The position numbers and the translations under genes are program-made. 64,000 bases of DNA from Eurosta solidaginis (Eukaryota; Arthropoda; Insecta; Diptera; Tephritidae), in the NCBI RefSeq assembly GCF_040869045.1, contig NC_090319.1, positions 15,518,314 through 15,582,313 of the forward strand. Reading direction: 5' to 3'. The notes beneath the pieces are model-generated. The model saw nothing but the letters and a program-made list of their open reading frames with translations. It made no database searches and was not told where the DNA came from. This document shows, one piece after another, positions 12,606 through 22,969 of the stretch. How positions within the stretch are numbered: the stretch's first letter is position 1; each line of letters opens with the position of its first letter.

Positions 12606-13619
12606 AAAATCACGTGTCACTATGTTTGGCGCAAATGGACTCCTAAACTACTGAACCGATTTTGAATTCGTTTTGCACCTCGTGTGTAATGTGATCTAGC
12701 TAGAAATATAGGATAGGTTTTATCTCAGTTTATAGTCGCAATATTATTTTATTGCAATTTTTTATATGTTTATACGTAATAATAAAATGTTACGTATACG
12801 CACCGACACTCACATGTACAGATACACTTCCGTGTGATTGGTTGGTGTTTAATTAAACAACGTGCTTATCAATAAAAAATATTATAGCGAATGATATCAA
12901 GTATAGCACATCCCCAGGCGCGCCGAGTAGGTGGGGGGGGTTCTGAGGGGGCCCGCGATTTAGAGGTACTATGACATTAATTCAGGAGAGTCTTTAGTTG
13001 TTCCATGTGCAATTTTTAAGCCGAATTTCAAAAGCAACGAAAATCTGCATTTCGTTTAAATACTATAGTGAAGTGTGAAAAATAAAAATCTATATATATA
13101 AAAAGAAATGCTAAAATGTGTGTTAGTTGGTGGCCGGTGTTTGAAGAGTAAACGTCACCCGGTGTTACTACATAGGTACAGAGTCTCGAAATATAGGCCG
13201 AAACGTGGAGCGTGAGTACCCCTAGAATGTGTTTATAGAATATTGATATCAAATGAAAACTGTTGATGAGTGCTTTAGTACAGAGTAATATATTATCCAG
13301 AGACGAACTGGGACTGGGATTAGGACTAGGACTGGGACTAAGATTGTAATAAAGTACATACCACCCTCTGGAACAGGCAATAAGTGATGCAGAAGAATGA
13401 GAAGGAATTGAGAGAAGAGAAAAGAGAGAAGGAGATTGATAATGAGATAGAATGAGACGAAGATGGAGATAGATGACGCGAAAAAGACGGAGGGAGGAGT
13501 GAAAAAAAGGATTAAAAAAAAGTGAAGAGGGGGGAGGGCAGAGTCAGACGGAAAAACTTATTAAAATGTATGCAGATAGGCCAAATTTCGGGCAGGACAA
13601 CGTCTGCCGGGTCTTCTAG

Positions 13620-14538
13620 TTCCTTATAGAAAATTGTTGTATAAACTGACGTCTGTAGCAGCAGATGAATCTGTGTTTTCACCTCCTGAATTATTGTACT
13701 ACAATGCATTTCTGAGCTGCATATCTGCGGTGATAAGTTTTTTGTACTTTTCACTCACAACAAATTATATCGAAAAGTTTTCAACAACAACACTTCAATA
13801 CAACCAACTCAGTTTAATCGTAGTTGAAAATGCTCATACATATACAAGAAAGTACGTGCCACATGAGAGACGCCAAGCTATCAGATGGCTTGTAGAAGTA
13901 ATCCAAAGCGCATACTTGAGTATAAATAAATTTGCGGTAAGAATAATAGAAAGAAAGCGAGTGAAAGTCAAGCATAAATGTGTAGCGCTTCGCAGACGCA
14001 TTTACAACAAAGATAATAATTAAACGTAGTAAAAATTTACAAAACTTCCATCTTAACTGAATGAATGTATTGAAATGCTTTGTAGGTATGACTCTACGTA
14101 GTAAAATTATAAGCAGAGACTTGCGCTTGTGGTAAGCTTTGGAGCTAAGTAATACACATACAAACTTGTTTAAAGTAGATAAGCCGTCGCATGAAGGAAC
14201 CGTTTTTCCATGGGAGCATTCATAACGTAAGAAAATTATATTCAAAAGTAGAAACAACAGACTATTTAAATGGAATTCAAATTTATAAAAGGTTCTTTTC
14301 ACTTCTTTTAATTTTCATAAGTATTACCGACTGAGCACATCACAGCTCGTAAGTCACCTTTTCAAACCTTAAATTTATAAAAGCGTTGCAACCTGTTTAT
14401 TTTGGGTAGCAAAACCTTACCATTGCCGCAACTGTACCCGCAACAATGACCATACCAAAACCCTAAACCATAACCATAGTCATAACGGTAGCCATAACAA
14501 TAACCATAAATGTTACCATAACCATAAATATATTCATA
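13620..14538. other. Unassigned; one 129-codon open frame
   Basis: An open frame at 13634-14023 (plus) has a hydrophobic N-terminal half and a basic C-terminal end (KRKRVK-like composition). An overlapping 162-codon frame runs on the minus strand at 13814-14302. I recognise neither, and there is no sign of splice-delimited exons. A run of CCATAACCATA-like degenerate repeats lies at 14440-14535. Confidence 0.3.
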
Positions 14539-15345
14539 ACAAGTAAAGGTGTCTAAGTTCGTGTGTAACCGAACATTATATACTCAGCGTGAGCTTCCTT
14601 TAACCGATCCCGCCCATTTTTACATAACACGTGGCACCGCCCGTTCAAAAATAAATGTATCCCCATGTCCTCTTACAGTAAAATTTGATAAGTGAAATAA
14701 TATTGATTCAAACTATTTTTTGCTAAGTTATAGCTTATTATTCTAATCTACGACCCTTTTAATCTTGTTTTATATCTAAGTTGCCGTGGTCTTTAACCGA
14801 GCTCGTCCATTTTTTCCAGAAATATTTCCTGCTATAGGAAAAATTTGTGTACCAAATTTGATTACGATCCGTTAATTTTTCTTCGAGTTATGGCTCCCGA
14901 AACATAGAAAATTGCTTAGTCATAAAAGTGGCGGTGCCACGCCCATTTTTTAAAATTTGCAGTTTTTCCTATTTACTATTATAAATACACTTGGGAAATG
15001 AAATACCATTGTTGTAAAACTCTTTTTTGCAAAGATATAGCTATTTCATTTATGCACGATCCTTTTAAAAATCTTTTATATAAGAGTGGGCGTGGTCCTT
15101 AACTGATTTCGTTTATTTTTCTCCAATGCATTCCTTATAGTAAAGGCAACTTCTCTGCCGAATTTTATTACGATAGGTTTAACGATTTTTGATTTATGAT
15201 TAATAATATTTGTAAAATTGATTTTATCACAAGTGGGCGGTGCCACGCCCGTTTTAAAAATTGTTTTCAAATTTGTATCGAGAGTCTCAATATCAGTCCG
15301 CATGTCAAATTTCAATATTCTATGCGTAATATTTACTAAATAATC
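14539..15345 (-). repeat. Family A-like element, fragment
   Basis: Starts ACAAGTAAAGG with the hairpin region GTGTAACCGAAC and CATTATATACTCAGCGTGAGC, i.e. the family A 3' end on the minus strand. It continues with the GGGCGTGG/CCACGCCC blocks typical of the family (14925-14945, 15232-15255). The 5' part is missing; the gypsy LTR begins just beyond it at 15368. Confidence 0.7.
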
Positions 15346-15367
15346 AGGTTTTTTGTGTTTTCCAAAA

Positions 15368-15886
15368 TGTTATATATTTTAACGAATATTAGCAGCACTG
15401 GGTATCATCTCTAAGCCGATGCTAAGCAGTGACTTGATGCACATCAATAATTCAATCATTATGTCTACACATATGTACGTTCACGCAGCGGAGAAGCAAC
15501 GCACAAACACATGCATATATCTTATCTGAGTTGCTCACAAGAGAGGGCAATAATTTTTGCAAGTATTACAAACGTAGTTGCGGCTGGTGATTTTGTAGCT
15601 AATAATTAACTAGTAAGTTCTGGAATGGACAAGCCTAGAAGTATGCAACGAGAAATCAAAAAGTATAAAAGGCGTGACAGTAGAGGCGAAAGAAATCAGT
15701 TTCATTTAAGCTATCAATCAGTTGAGTTAAGCAAGCTATCAGTAAGCGAATTATAAGTGTTATTGTGAAGTACTTTAATAAAGGCCATTTTGCATTATTG
15801 AAGATTGGAGTTATTTATTCAACAGTTTAGTGATTCGAACTTAGCAGAAGGTTGCAAATAAGAGCATTTGCAGTAAATTCGTTACA
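15368..15886 (+). mobile_element. 5' LTR of a Ty3/gypsy retrotransposon
   Basis: This 519-bp segment begins TGTTAT and ends GTTACA, giving the TG...CA ends and short TGT/ACA inverted repeat of an LTR. It contains a TATA box (TATAAAAG, 15664-15671) and a polyadenylation signal (AATAAA, 15777-15782) in the correct order, and is followed at once by a primer-binding-site-like sequence and gag. No second LTR occurs in the window, because the element is cut off at 18840, so the boundaries rest on structure alone. Confidence 0.7.
15664..15671 (+). promoter_or_regulatory. TATA box in the LTR
   Basis: TATAAAAG about 113 bp before the AATAAA signal; expected position for the LTR promoter. Confidence 0.55.
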
Positions 15887-15903
15887 ATTGGTGTCAGAAG
15901 AGA
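15887..15903 (+). other. Putative tRNA primer-binding site
   Basis: ATTGGTGTCAGAAGAGA directly follows the LTR end, where Ty3/gypsy elements pair with a tRNA 3' end. TGGTGTCAG resembles the PBS of some insect gypsy elements. I cannot assign the tRNA from the sequence alone. Confidence 0.5.
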
Positions 15904-15945
15904 AATTGTTGAATAAATTCCGAAGACTTTGAATACAATTTGGAC

Positions 15946-17248
15946 ATGGCAAAGTGGAGTGAATTGAAGATCCAGCAGCTGAAGAAGGAGTTGGAGAGCC
16001 GTGGATTGAATACAAGCGGCATTAAAACCGAACTTCAAGCACGACTACGAGAGGCAATGGAAGCACAAGGAATTAACGTGGAAGAGTATGTCTTTCCTCT
16101 TGATGGCGAGAAGACAACGAAAATTGAAGAGAAAAATGAAACATCGCAGACAGTTACGAGCACAGACTTGAACATGATGTTGGCTGCAATATCTGCCCAA
16201 ACATCGACAGTAATATCAATATCGTCGCAAATGTCATCCCAACTGGAAGAACAGAAGACATGTATTGCAGAAATGTCGTCAGAAATAACATCGAGATTGA
16301 AGCACAAAAAATGCGTATTTCAGAAATGTCGACACAAATTACATCCAAGATGGAAGCACAAGAGGAGCGCTTATCATTGCAGGTGGCACAAATGTCTTCG
16401 CAGTTAGAAGCACAGAATACAAAAATTGTACAGCTCGAGGACAAAATGGATGCCGAGATAGAAGCTTTGAGAGGTCGTATACAGGAGTTGCAACTAAATC
16501 GCCCAGTAGTTTTAGCAAGCAATACGAAGGTAAAAACTCCATCTTTTGACAGCTCTGTTCCTTTCCAGGTCTTCAAGCTACAGTTTGAGAATACCGCAGC
16601 AGTGAGCAACTGGAATGCTGAAGATAAAGTTGCAACTCTATTTGTAGCATTGAAGGGGTCAGCAGCGAAATCCTACAGACGATTCCCGAAGGAGAGCAGA
16701 ACAACTATGAAGCACTGATGGCCGCTGTCGAGAGACGTTATGGAAGCGAGCATAGAAAAGAGATATTACAAATTGAGTTGCAAAACATTCACGAAAGAGC
16801 GAATGAGACTTTGTAGGAGTTTGCCACGGATGTTGAAAGATTGACTCATCTCGCAAATGCGGACGCACCCGTGGAATACACCGAGAGGGTAAAAATCCAA
16901 AGTTTTATAAATGGCATACGGGACGTGGAAGCGAAGCGAGCTACATACGCAAACCCAAAGCTGACATTTGCTGAAACGGTATCACATGCATTGACTCGGA
17001 AACTGCCTCCCTATTGAGTAAACGCTCATCGTGTGGAAGTAGAAAAACCAGAGTGAGTAGACACAATTTTGGAAGCATTGCAGGGTACGCAGCAGAAGAA
17101 TAATGATGCAGTCAAATGCTTGAAATGTGGAAACCCAGGGCACATTGCGCTTTATTGCAACACCAACTTTAACAGTTCCAACAATGTGGGTGGTCGTAAG
17201 CGCAGAGCTGAAGAGATGATCAGATCTCCAAGACCAATCAGTCGTTAA
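15946..17248 (+). pseudogene. Gag of Ty3/gypsy element, SAP domain and zinc knuckle, broken
   Basis: The first ATG after the PBS is at 15946. Residues about 5-38 (ELKIQQLKKELESRGLN and on) match the SAP DNA-binding fold. A glutamine- and serine-rich coiled-coil region follows, with repeated QMSSQLE-type heptads, then the capsid-like part, and a CCHC zinc knuckle at 17117-17158 (CLKCGNPGHIALYC, spacing C-x2-C-x4-H-x4-C). The zinc knuckle packages RNA; a SAP domain in Gag is less common and could bind DNA. The frame is broken: frameshifts near 16300 and 16680 and in-frame stops near 16815, 17016 and 17058. The last frame ends at a stop at 17246-17248. The product is not functional. Confidence 0.85.
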
Positions 17249-17269
17249 ACTAAAGCGAGTTAGCAGCAA

Positions 17270-18840
17270 GGGGCGACAGCTGGCTCCCTCAATTGAATGT
17301 CCCATAATCTCTATCTCACAAGTTGGAAGAAGGTCAAAAAATCTTACTGTTGGAGGACATGTGGATGAAAAGGATCGCTTACTGAATGTAGATACGGGTG
17401 CATCCCATTCCATCATTCGATCAGATTTAGTGAACAAGAAGATAAGAACATTGCTTGGAGCAAGATTTCGTACAGCCACGGGAGAGGACATCCAGGTAAT
17501 TGGAGAAATAGCATGTCAAGTAGCAGTTGGGAACGTGACGGTACTACACAATTTTATAGTGGCAGAGATTGTTGATGAAATCATAATTGGAGTGGACTTT
17601 TTAATCGACCAAGGCATCAAGATCGACATGCAAAGCAAAACGATATGATATAAGAACATGGATTTGCCATTTAATTTCGGCTACGAGAGAGGCTACAGCA
17701 GTATACGAGTGCTGGTGGAAGAGAGTAAGCAAATAACACCAAAATCCGAAGCATTAATCTGGACAAATATTGATGGAGATTGTGGGACAAACAAATTGTG
17801 GGTTGTCGAAGCAGCAAACAAATCAGCACTGAACATACTTGTAGGAAAACCCCTGGCTATGACAAAACAAGATGGACGTATTCCGGTAAGAATACTCAAT
17901 GAGTTCAAGTCACCACTCAAATTGACCAAAGGAGCTATTTTGGGAAGATGCCAAGAGGCTGAAGTAGTTATTAACAGTGAACAGCTCCAGGAACACGTTT
18001 TATCTAGTAATACTGATCTTTCAAATGACATCACGGCATGGATGGAGGGGCTAGAAGAAGCCTATCAGAGTAAGGCAAATTAACTGCCCCTAAAGTACGC
18101 GAACATATTTGACCAGGATGGTTCCAAACCAGGCCGCACCAACGTTGCGAAACATCAAATTGACAATGGAGATGCAAGCCGATCCCTCAAGCTCGACGTA
18201 GTGTTCCACTGGCGAAGCGGGAAGTTGTGAGTCAAATCATACAAGAAATGAGCGACAGCGGCGTCATCGAACCATCAGCTAGTCCATGGAGCTCACCGGT
18301 AGTACTTGTAAAGAAGAAGAATGGAAAAATGAGGATTTGCGTGGACTACCGAAAGTTGAATAACATAACGACGACACTCTGGACTCGCTATCTGGTACGA
18401 AATAGTTTTCCACACTGGACTTGAAAAGCGGCTACTGGCAAGTGGAGGTGAAGGAGGAAGATAAAGAGAAAACAGCCTTCAGTGTCGGTGATGGTCTTTA
18501 GTAATTTACAGTGGACTTTGTAGTGCACTAGCTTCTTTTGAGAGACTCATGAACCGGGTACTGAAAGGACTACATTGGAAAACATGCTTGGTGTACCTGG
18601 ACGACATCATCGTATTGGGAAAGAACTTTGATGAACATCTTATGAACTTGGAGGAAGTTTTCCAGAGAATAACAGGCGCTGGTCTGAAGTTAGGTCCCAA
18701 AAAGTGTTCGCTGTTTAAAAAGAAAGTAAATTATTTGGGTCGCAAGGTATCTGCACTGCGAACGAAAAGATAGCGGCTCTAAAGGATTGGCCAAGACCAC
18801 AGAGCCTAGACAGCCCCTCTTGCAGGTTCGTTAGCCAATG
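17270..18840 (+). pseudogene. Pol of Ty3/gypsy element (protease and reverse transcriptase), truncated
   Basis: The aspartic protease is seen around 17361-17648, with the catalytic DTGA at 17391-17402 and the downstream IIGVDFL motif. A linker region runs to 18083. Reverse transcriptase begins near 18200: GVIEPSASPWSSPVVLV and MRICVDYRKLN are the first RT blocks (18227-18370), STLDLKSGYWQVEV follows, and the catalytic YLDD box is at 18594-18605, then GLKLGPKKCSLF. Order protease-RT and these motifs place it in Ty3/gypsy. Stops or frameshifts occur near 17646, 18082, 18200, 18385, 18500 and 18768. RNase H, integrase and the 3' LTR are missing; coding homology stops at 18840, where the LINE begins. 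No envelope gene is present. Confidence 0.9.
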
Positions 18841-19655
18841 TGTTGTTGTTGTTGTAGCGATAAGGTTGCTCCCCGAAGGTTTTGGGGAGTGTTATCGATG
18901 TGATGGCCCTTTGCCGGATCTGTTACGCCCCGGTAACACAGCACCATTAAGGTGCTAGCCCGACTATCTCGGGAACTATTTATATGGCCACATTAAACCT
19001 TCAGGCCATCCCTCCCTTCCCTTCGTCAGCCATCTCATTGCCCGGTATATTCGAGTGTCCAGGCACCCATACCAGACTGAGGGAATTTTGCTCAGCGATC
19101 TCGTTTAGAGATTTGCGGCACTTCTCTACTATCCTGGGCATACATGTGACCGATCCAAGTACTCTTAGTGCAGCCTGCCTGTCAGAGTAAATGCAAATTT
19201 GCTTATTGCCGTGAGCAGCCTTCCTCAGGTGATCAGCGGTCTCACTTATAGTAGCCACTTCCGCCTGAAAGACGCTGCAATGGTCGGGTAGGCTAAATGA
19301 TAGATTTCACCCTAGTTGAGGTGCAAAGACACCGCTACACACCTTATTATCGAGTTTGGAGCCGTCTGGTCCAACCAATCCCAACCAATAATCCCTTCAT
19401 AACCACGCTCCCCTATAGCTGTACAGTGCCACCGTTGCTTTTTTCACACATTCCTTAGCGTTTTCCCTCCAGGATAGTTTCCTATCCAAAATTACTCCTA
19501 GTTATTTGGCCGAGTCAATCAGCGTACCCGCTATCACCGGCAGCTATCTTACATTTCCTGGTGAACACAACCAGTTAAGTTTTGGCTGAATTGATAGACC
19601 TTTACTCCTGGTCCAGTTCTCCACCAGTCTCAGTTATGTTTGCATTATGTCGCAT
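18841..19655 (-). pseudogene. 5'-truncated LINE: RT C-terminus, RNase H and 3' tail
   Basis: On the minus strand the reading runs from about 19650 to 18841. LGVILDRKLSW (near 19490) is the C-terminal RT block of Jockey/R1/LOA-type LINEs. DGSKLDNKVCSGVF (near 19350) starts RNase H, IYSDRQAALRVL carries the catalytic Asp, and VWVPGHSNIPGNEMAD is its last motif. The 85-codon frame 19001-19258 is the longest intact piece; upstream stops break the rest. The 3' end is a TATCGCTACAACAACAACAA-type tail, characteristic of some fly LINEs. It lies directly against the gypsy pol sequence, so it probably inserted there, and no gypsy sequence is seen on its other side. No clear target duplication found. 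Confidence 0.85.
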
Positions 19656-20221
19656 TTGAGGCGTTTGATACGATTAACAAAAGCTAATATGACTTTTTTA
19701 TGTGTAACTTTTCTAACACCCCTTGTTAACACTTTCCAAAAGTTTTTCATGTATGCATGTATGTAAATATTGAACTAATGACAGCTTTGAAATTTATGTT
19801 GAGTTAATTACCTCGAAGGTTTGAAATTATTTTCATTAAACTCTAAAAATATATTTTCACAAACACAGCGATGAATAAAGGTGAATAAACCTATACTTAG
19901 TTGCTTGTGTGTACAGCCACGAACAGAAAAATAGCAATGACAATTTGCTATTTCATGAAGAAATGTCTATGAATTTTGTAACTAAAACTCTGCAAATCAA
20001 CCTCAAATAAATCCAACTCCCTGGAGAAAATGCTTCGAGCAGATTTACAAGTTAAAATCGAATTTTACTTAGGTGAGGTTGTATTTTCTACCTCTCAGCA
20101 AATAATGGCAGAAACAAACCCTAGCAGGTGGGTTTTTGATTTCAGCAGCATAAAACAAACACAAAGTGCCTAGCATTATATACTTTTCCTAGCCAAATTC
20201 CTTCATGTATTTATTAATTAG
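19656..20221. other. Unassigned sequence
   Basis: AT-rich, no motif or element end recognised. It does not continue the gypsy element interrupted at 18840. Confidence 0.4.
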
Positions 20222-20425
20222 TTGGCGCTTTACTGCCTAGCCGATTTTGGCCGTTGCACAAGAAACAACACCGGCTATCCGAGTTTCGCGATAATTGGCG
20301 ATCTTTGGAAGAACCAAAGCAACTCAAGTCTCCTTCCATCTGTTCCCGCCAGCTCAGTGGATTTCGCATGTTTCCTTAGATTTCAAATATGGGCGACTCA
20401 GGAGTACTTTCCATACAGTTAAAAA
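20222..20425 (-). pseudogene. LINE C-terminal fragment
   Basis: On the minus strand this reads W-R-E-Q-M-E-G-D-L-S-C-F-G then S-R-N-S-D-S-R, the pattern WREQ-x2-DL-x6-9-W-x2-LSRNR-x2-WR seen at the C-terminus of several non-LTR retrotransposon polyproteins. The same pattern, better preserved, is at 61430-61560 (minus) and a related one at 54135-54250 (minus). Only this terminal piece is left here. Confidence 0.55.
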
Positions 20426-21420
20426 AGAAAAATGTCACATAATCTATTTAATTCGGTTTTCATAAGCTTTGCTAATTAGTTCGCTGCCAGCACAGTTTTC
20501 TGGAATACTATTATATAATATTATGGAAGTCCGTTTCGTTAAGCGACTACTGCAAATAACTGCATTTCAAGTTGGCTTAAGTTTACCATACACTTCTATC
20601 AAATCTAGCTTAATTTTCATATTCATTGCACATCTTGACGGAAGTCACCTTGATAAAAGTATTGCGGCTCATCGCTTCTCTTGATCTTGCTAACTCTGTC
20701 CATTCTTTCGAGTCCCGGCAATTTAAGCGTGTTGCTAAAGTATAATATAGCTCATAGATTAAAATTCGTATACGCTTTGACTAAGGGACTACAGTGGCTT
20801 TAGTGCTGTGCAAGCAATCTACACCCTTGCTGATTTTGCCACTGAAAAGTTTGTTCCTATTCAATTTACTGTCAAAAACCAAGCAGAGGAAATTGAAAGT
20901 TTGTGCTTCAGTAGATTTTGCCGCAATGGCCTTAAATACCCCCACAATGTTCCACTGCCTTTTCAGTAGCGCTCCCTAGAGTTTAATTATGTTTTTCCGT
21001 TGCCTTTAGAGCTAAGTTATATACGAAAATGTTGCCGTGGCAATCAGTTTGTTAAAGCGTAAATATTACCACTTCAGATAAAATAGGAGCAGCCACGCCA
21101 ATCAAAACTTTCGCACTGCCTTTTTCGTAAGGATATTTTGTTGTTCCTATTTCCCAAGATTATTACAAAAAAACATCAAAAAATCTTTTCGAAAAAATTC
21201 GAGAAAGTTTCGAACATTTTATTTCGAGTTCCGTGAATTTTTTTTAGTATGCATTTTTGTATTCCAATCAATTCTAGGATACATGTTATAAGTTTATCAA
21301 AATTCGAATTAAACTTTTATACTCCTGGTTACCTCGTTCGCCCATTTCTCCTTAGGTCTAGACGTTTCACGCAAATGCCTTTTAGAACAGTTGTATCCCA
21401 TGCTTGGTTATTTAGCTACA
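20426..21420. other. Unassigned sequence
   Basis: Three short open frames (20469-20684, 20794-20979, 21249-21521) have no motif I recognise, and the last runs into the SINE. No splice-bounded gene model can be supported. Confidence 0.4.
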
Positions 21421-21430
21421 TACATTCATG

Positions 21431-21798
21431 GCGGCCACCGTGGTGTGATGGTAGCATGCTCCGCCTACCACACCGTATGCCCTGGGTTCACACCCCGGGC
21501 AAAGCAACATCAAAATTTTAGAAATAAGGTTTTTCAATTAGAAGAAAATTTTTCAAAGCGGGGTCGCCCCTCGGCAGTATTTGGCAAGCGTTCCGGGTGT
21601 ATTTCTGCCATGAAAAGCTCTCAGTGAAAACTCATCTGCCTTGCAGATGCCGTTCGGAGTCGGCATAAAACATGTAGGTCCCGTCCGGCCGATTAGTAGG
21701 GAAGATCAATAGGAGCACGACGTAAATTGGAAGAGAAGCTCGGCCTTAGATCTCTTCGGAGGTTATCGCGCCTTACATTTATGTTTTTTTTTTTTTAT
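21431..21798 (+). mobile_element. tRNA-derived SINE with 10-bp target duplication
   Basis: The 368-bp element starts GGCGGCCACCG. An A-box-like segment (TGGTGTGATGGTAGCATG, from about 21440) and a B-box (GGGTTCACACCCC, 21484-21496) form the internal RNA polymerase III promoter of a tRNA-like head. A unique body and a T-rich tail (21784-21798) follow. It is flanked by TACATTCATG at 21421-21430 and 21799-21808, a perfect 10-bp duplication from LINE-assisted insertion. Partial relatives lie at 42386-42450 and 44061-44215, both on the minus strand. Confidence 0.92.
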
Positions 21799-21808
21799 TT
21801 ACATTCAT

Positions 21809-22961
21809 GTAAGTATATCTTAATTTATGCTTTTCTTCTAGCCATATGCGCGTGTATACATGTGTGAGTATCAAATTCTGCTCTTAACAGCCGGCTATAT
21901 ATATTTATGTGAAATAATCTCTCTGCTTCAAGCTGCTGGTTATGTGTATGGAATATTTTTCGTTGCCTTGTACATAAGTGTGACTGCTTGCACTAATGTG
22001 TGCATGTGCATAAGTGTGGCTGCGTGCTGTTTTTGTGGTTTTATGATTATTTGTCTTATTGTGTCTATCTTACCTATTTGTTAACAGCATAGTGATGATA
22101 ATATTCGCTACAATATAAAAAAAAGCTTTCTATGGAGGAAACTCAAAAGAACCAGCATAAAAAAAGTTTCAAAACAACCCAATGCGAGTTTTGAATGACC
22201 TATTTAATAATTTTTACGTTGTGAGACTAAAATTAATGTGATTACAAAATCGCATATTCAAAAAAAAAATCACAGATTTCAAATAACATATTGAACATTT
22301 TTGTAAAATTTTTCGATTTGTTTCGAACTTAAATATTGTTTTTTTTTTTTTTTTTTTTTTTGAAAACTTTGTTCACTTTTTCTGCATGGGTTTAGTTGCA
22401 CGCTTCATAGACGTTATTTTGTTAAAATATCCGCTGCAATTTTTCTCTTCGCTGCTGTATGTTTGCATATACATACATAGGAATATCTGAAAATATGAAA
22501 ATACTCACAGCATATGTTTATATAAAATTTAAGTCTTCCTGACATTACCTACAAAATATATTTTTCCCAATTATAACAAACTTTGCGGTAAACAATTGCC
22601 CTAAACTTGTAACATTACTTTTATACTTTGCTAATGACGGGGGGAAAGTTAGTTTATGAGTATAGAATATCCGGTGTTAATAAAGTAAAAAATATTGCTG
22701 CTTAATTTTAAATTAACGTTTTTGTTTTACCCCTTGTATTTTTAAATTTAGGGGAATTTCGTTTTTCACACACAGGGACAAAATTAAAGTTCTCATATCA
22801 CAAATATGCACATTCGAGTGTGGCATTTTTGTGCGACAATAAATTTTTGTTTAGCTACAAACAAACTTTCTTAGAGTAAAGTAATTCAGGTTGTATAAAC
22901 TTAAGCCGAAAAATTTTTTTTAATTTGATAGCTCGCATATTGCATAATAAGCCGCAAAGAA
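21809..22961. other. Unassigned AT-rich sequence
   Basis: Includes a poly-T run at about 22339-22361 and A-rich runs near 22261. A 74-codon frame at 21860-22084 is cysteine-rich but made of TGTG-type simple sequence. Nothing else is recognised. Confidence 0.4.
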
Positions 22962-22969
22962 CTGAATAG

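Larger units (their letters stand above)
10540..13619 (+). mobile_element. Non-autonomous Helitron B1, split by element D
   Basis: It starts TCTTAATATATA directly after an A (10539) and ends CTAG (13616-13619) directly before a T, which is the Helitron A|TC...CTRR|T insertion pattern. A hairpin (GGCAGGACAACGTCTGCC, 13591-13608) lies 7 nt before CTAG, as the family requires. Without element D the copy is about 1.03 kb. It shares its ends and much of its interior with B2 and B3: the block around GGACTCCTAAACTACTGAACC at 12645-12665, the GGACTG repeat at 13308-13345 and a purine-rich 3' third. It encodes no protein. The part at about 12998-13130 is absent from B2 and B3 and contains a second Helitron-like start (ATCTATATATATAAAA near 13088), so B1 may be chimeric. 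Confidence 0.85.

Noticed and set aside
13634..14302. Host gene on either strand
   Set aside because: Overlapping frames on both strands, AT-rich, no known motif and no splice-supported structure.
21484..21496. Functional tRNA gene
   Set aside because: The A and B boxes are present, but there is no acceptor or anticodon folding, and body, tail and target duplication show a SINE.
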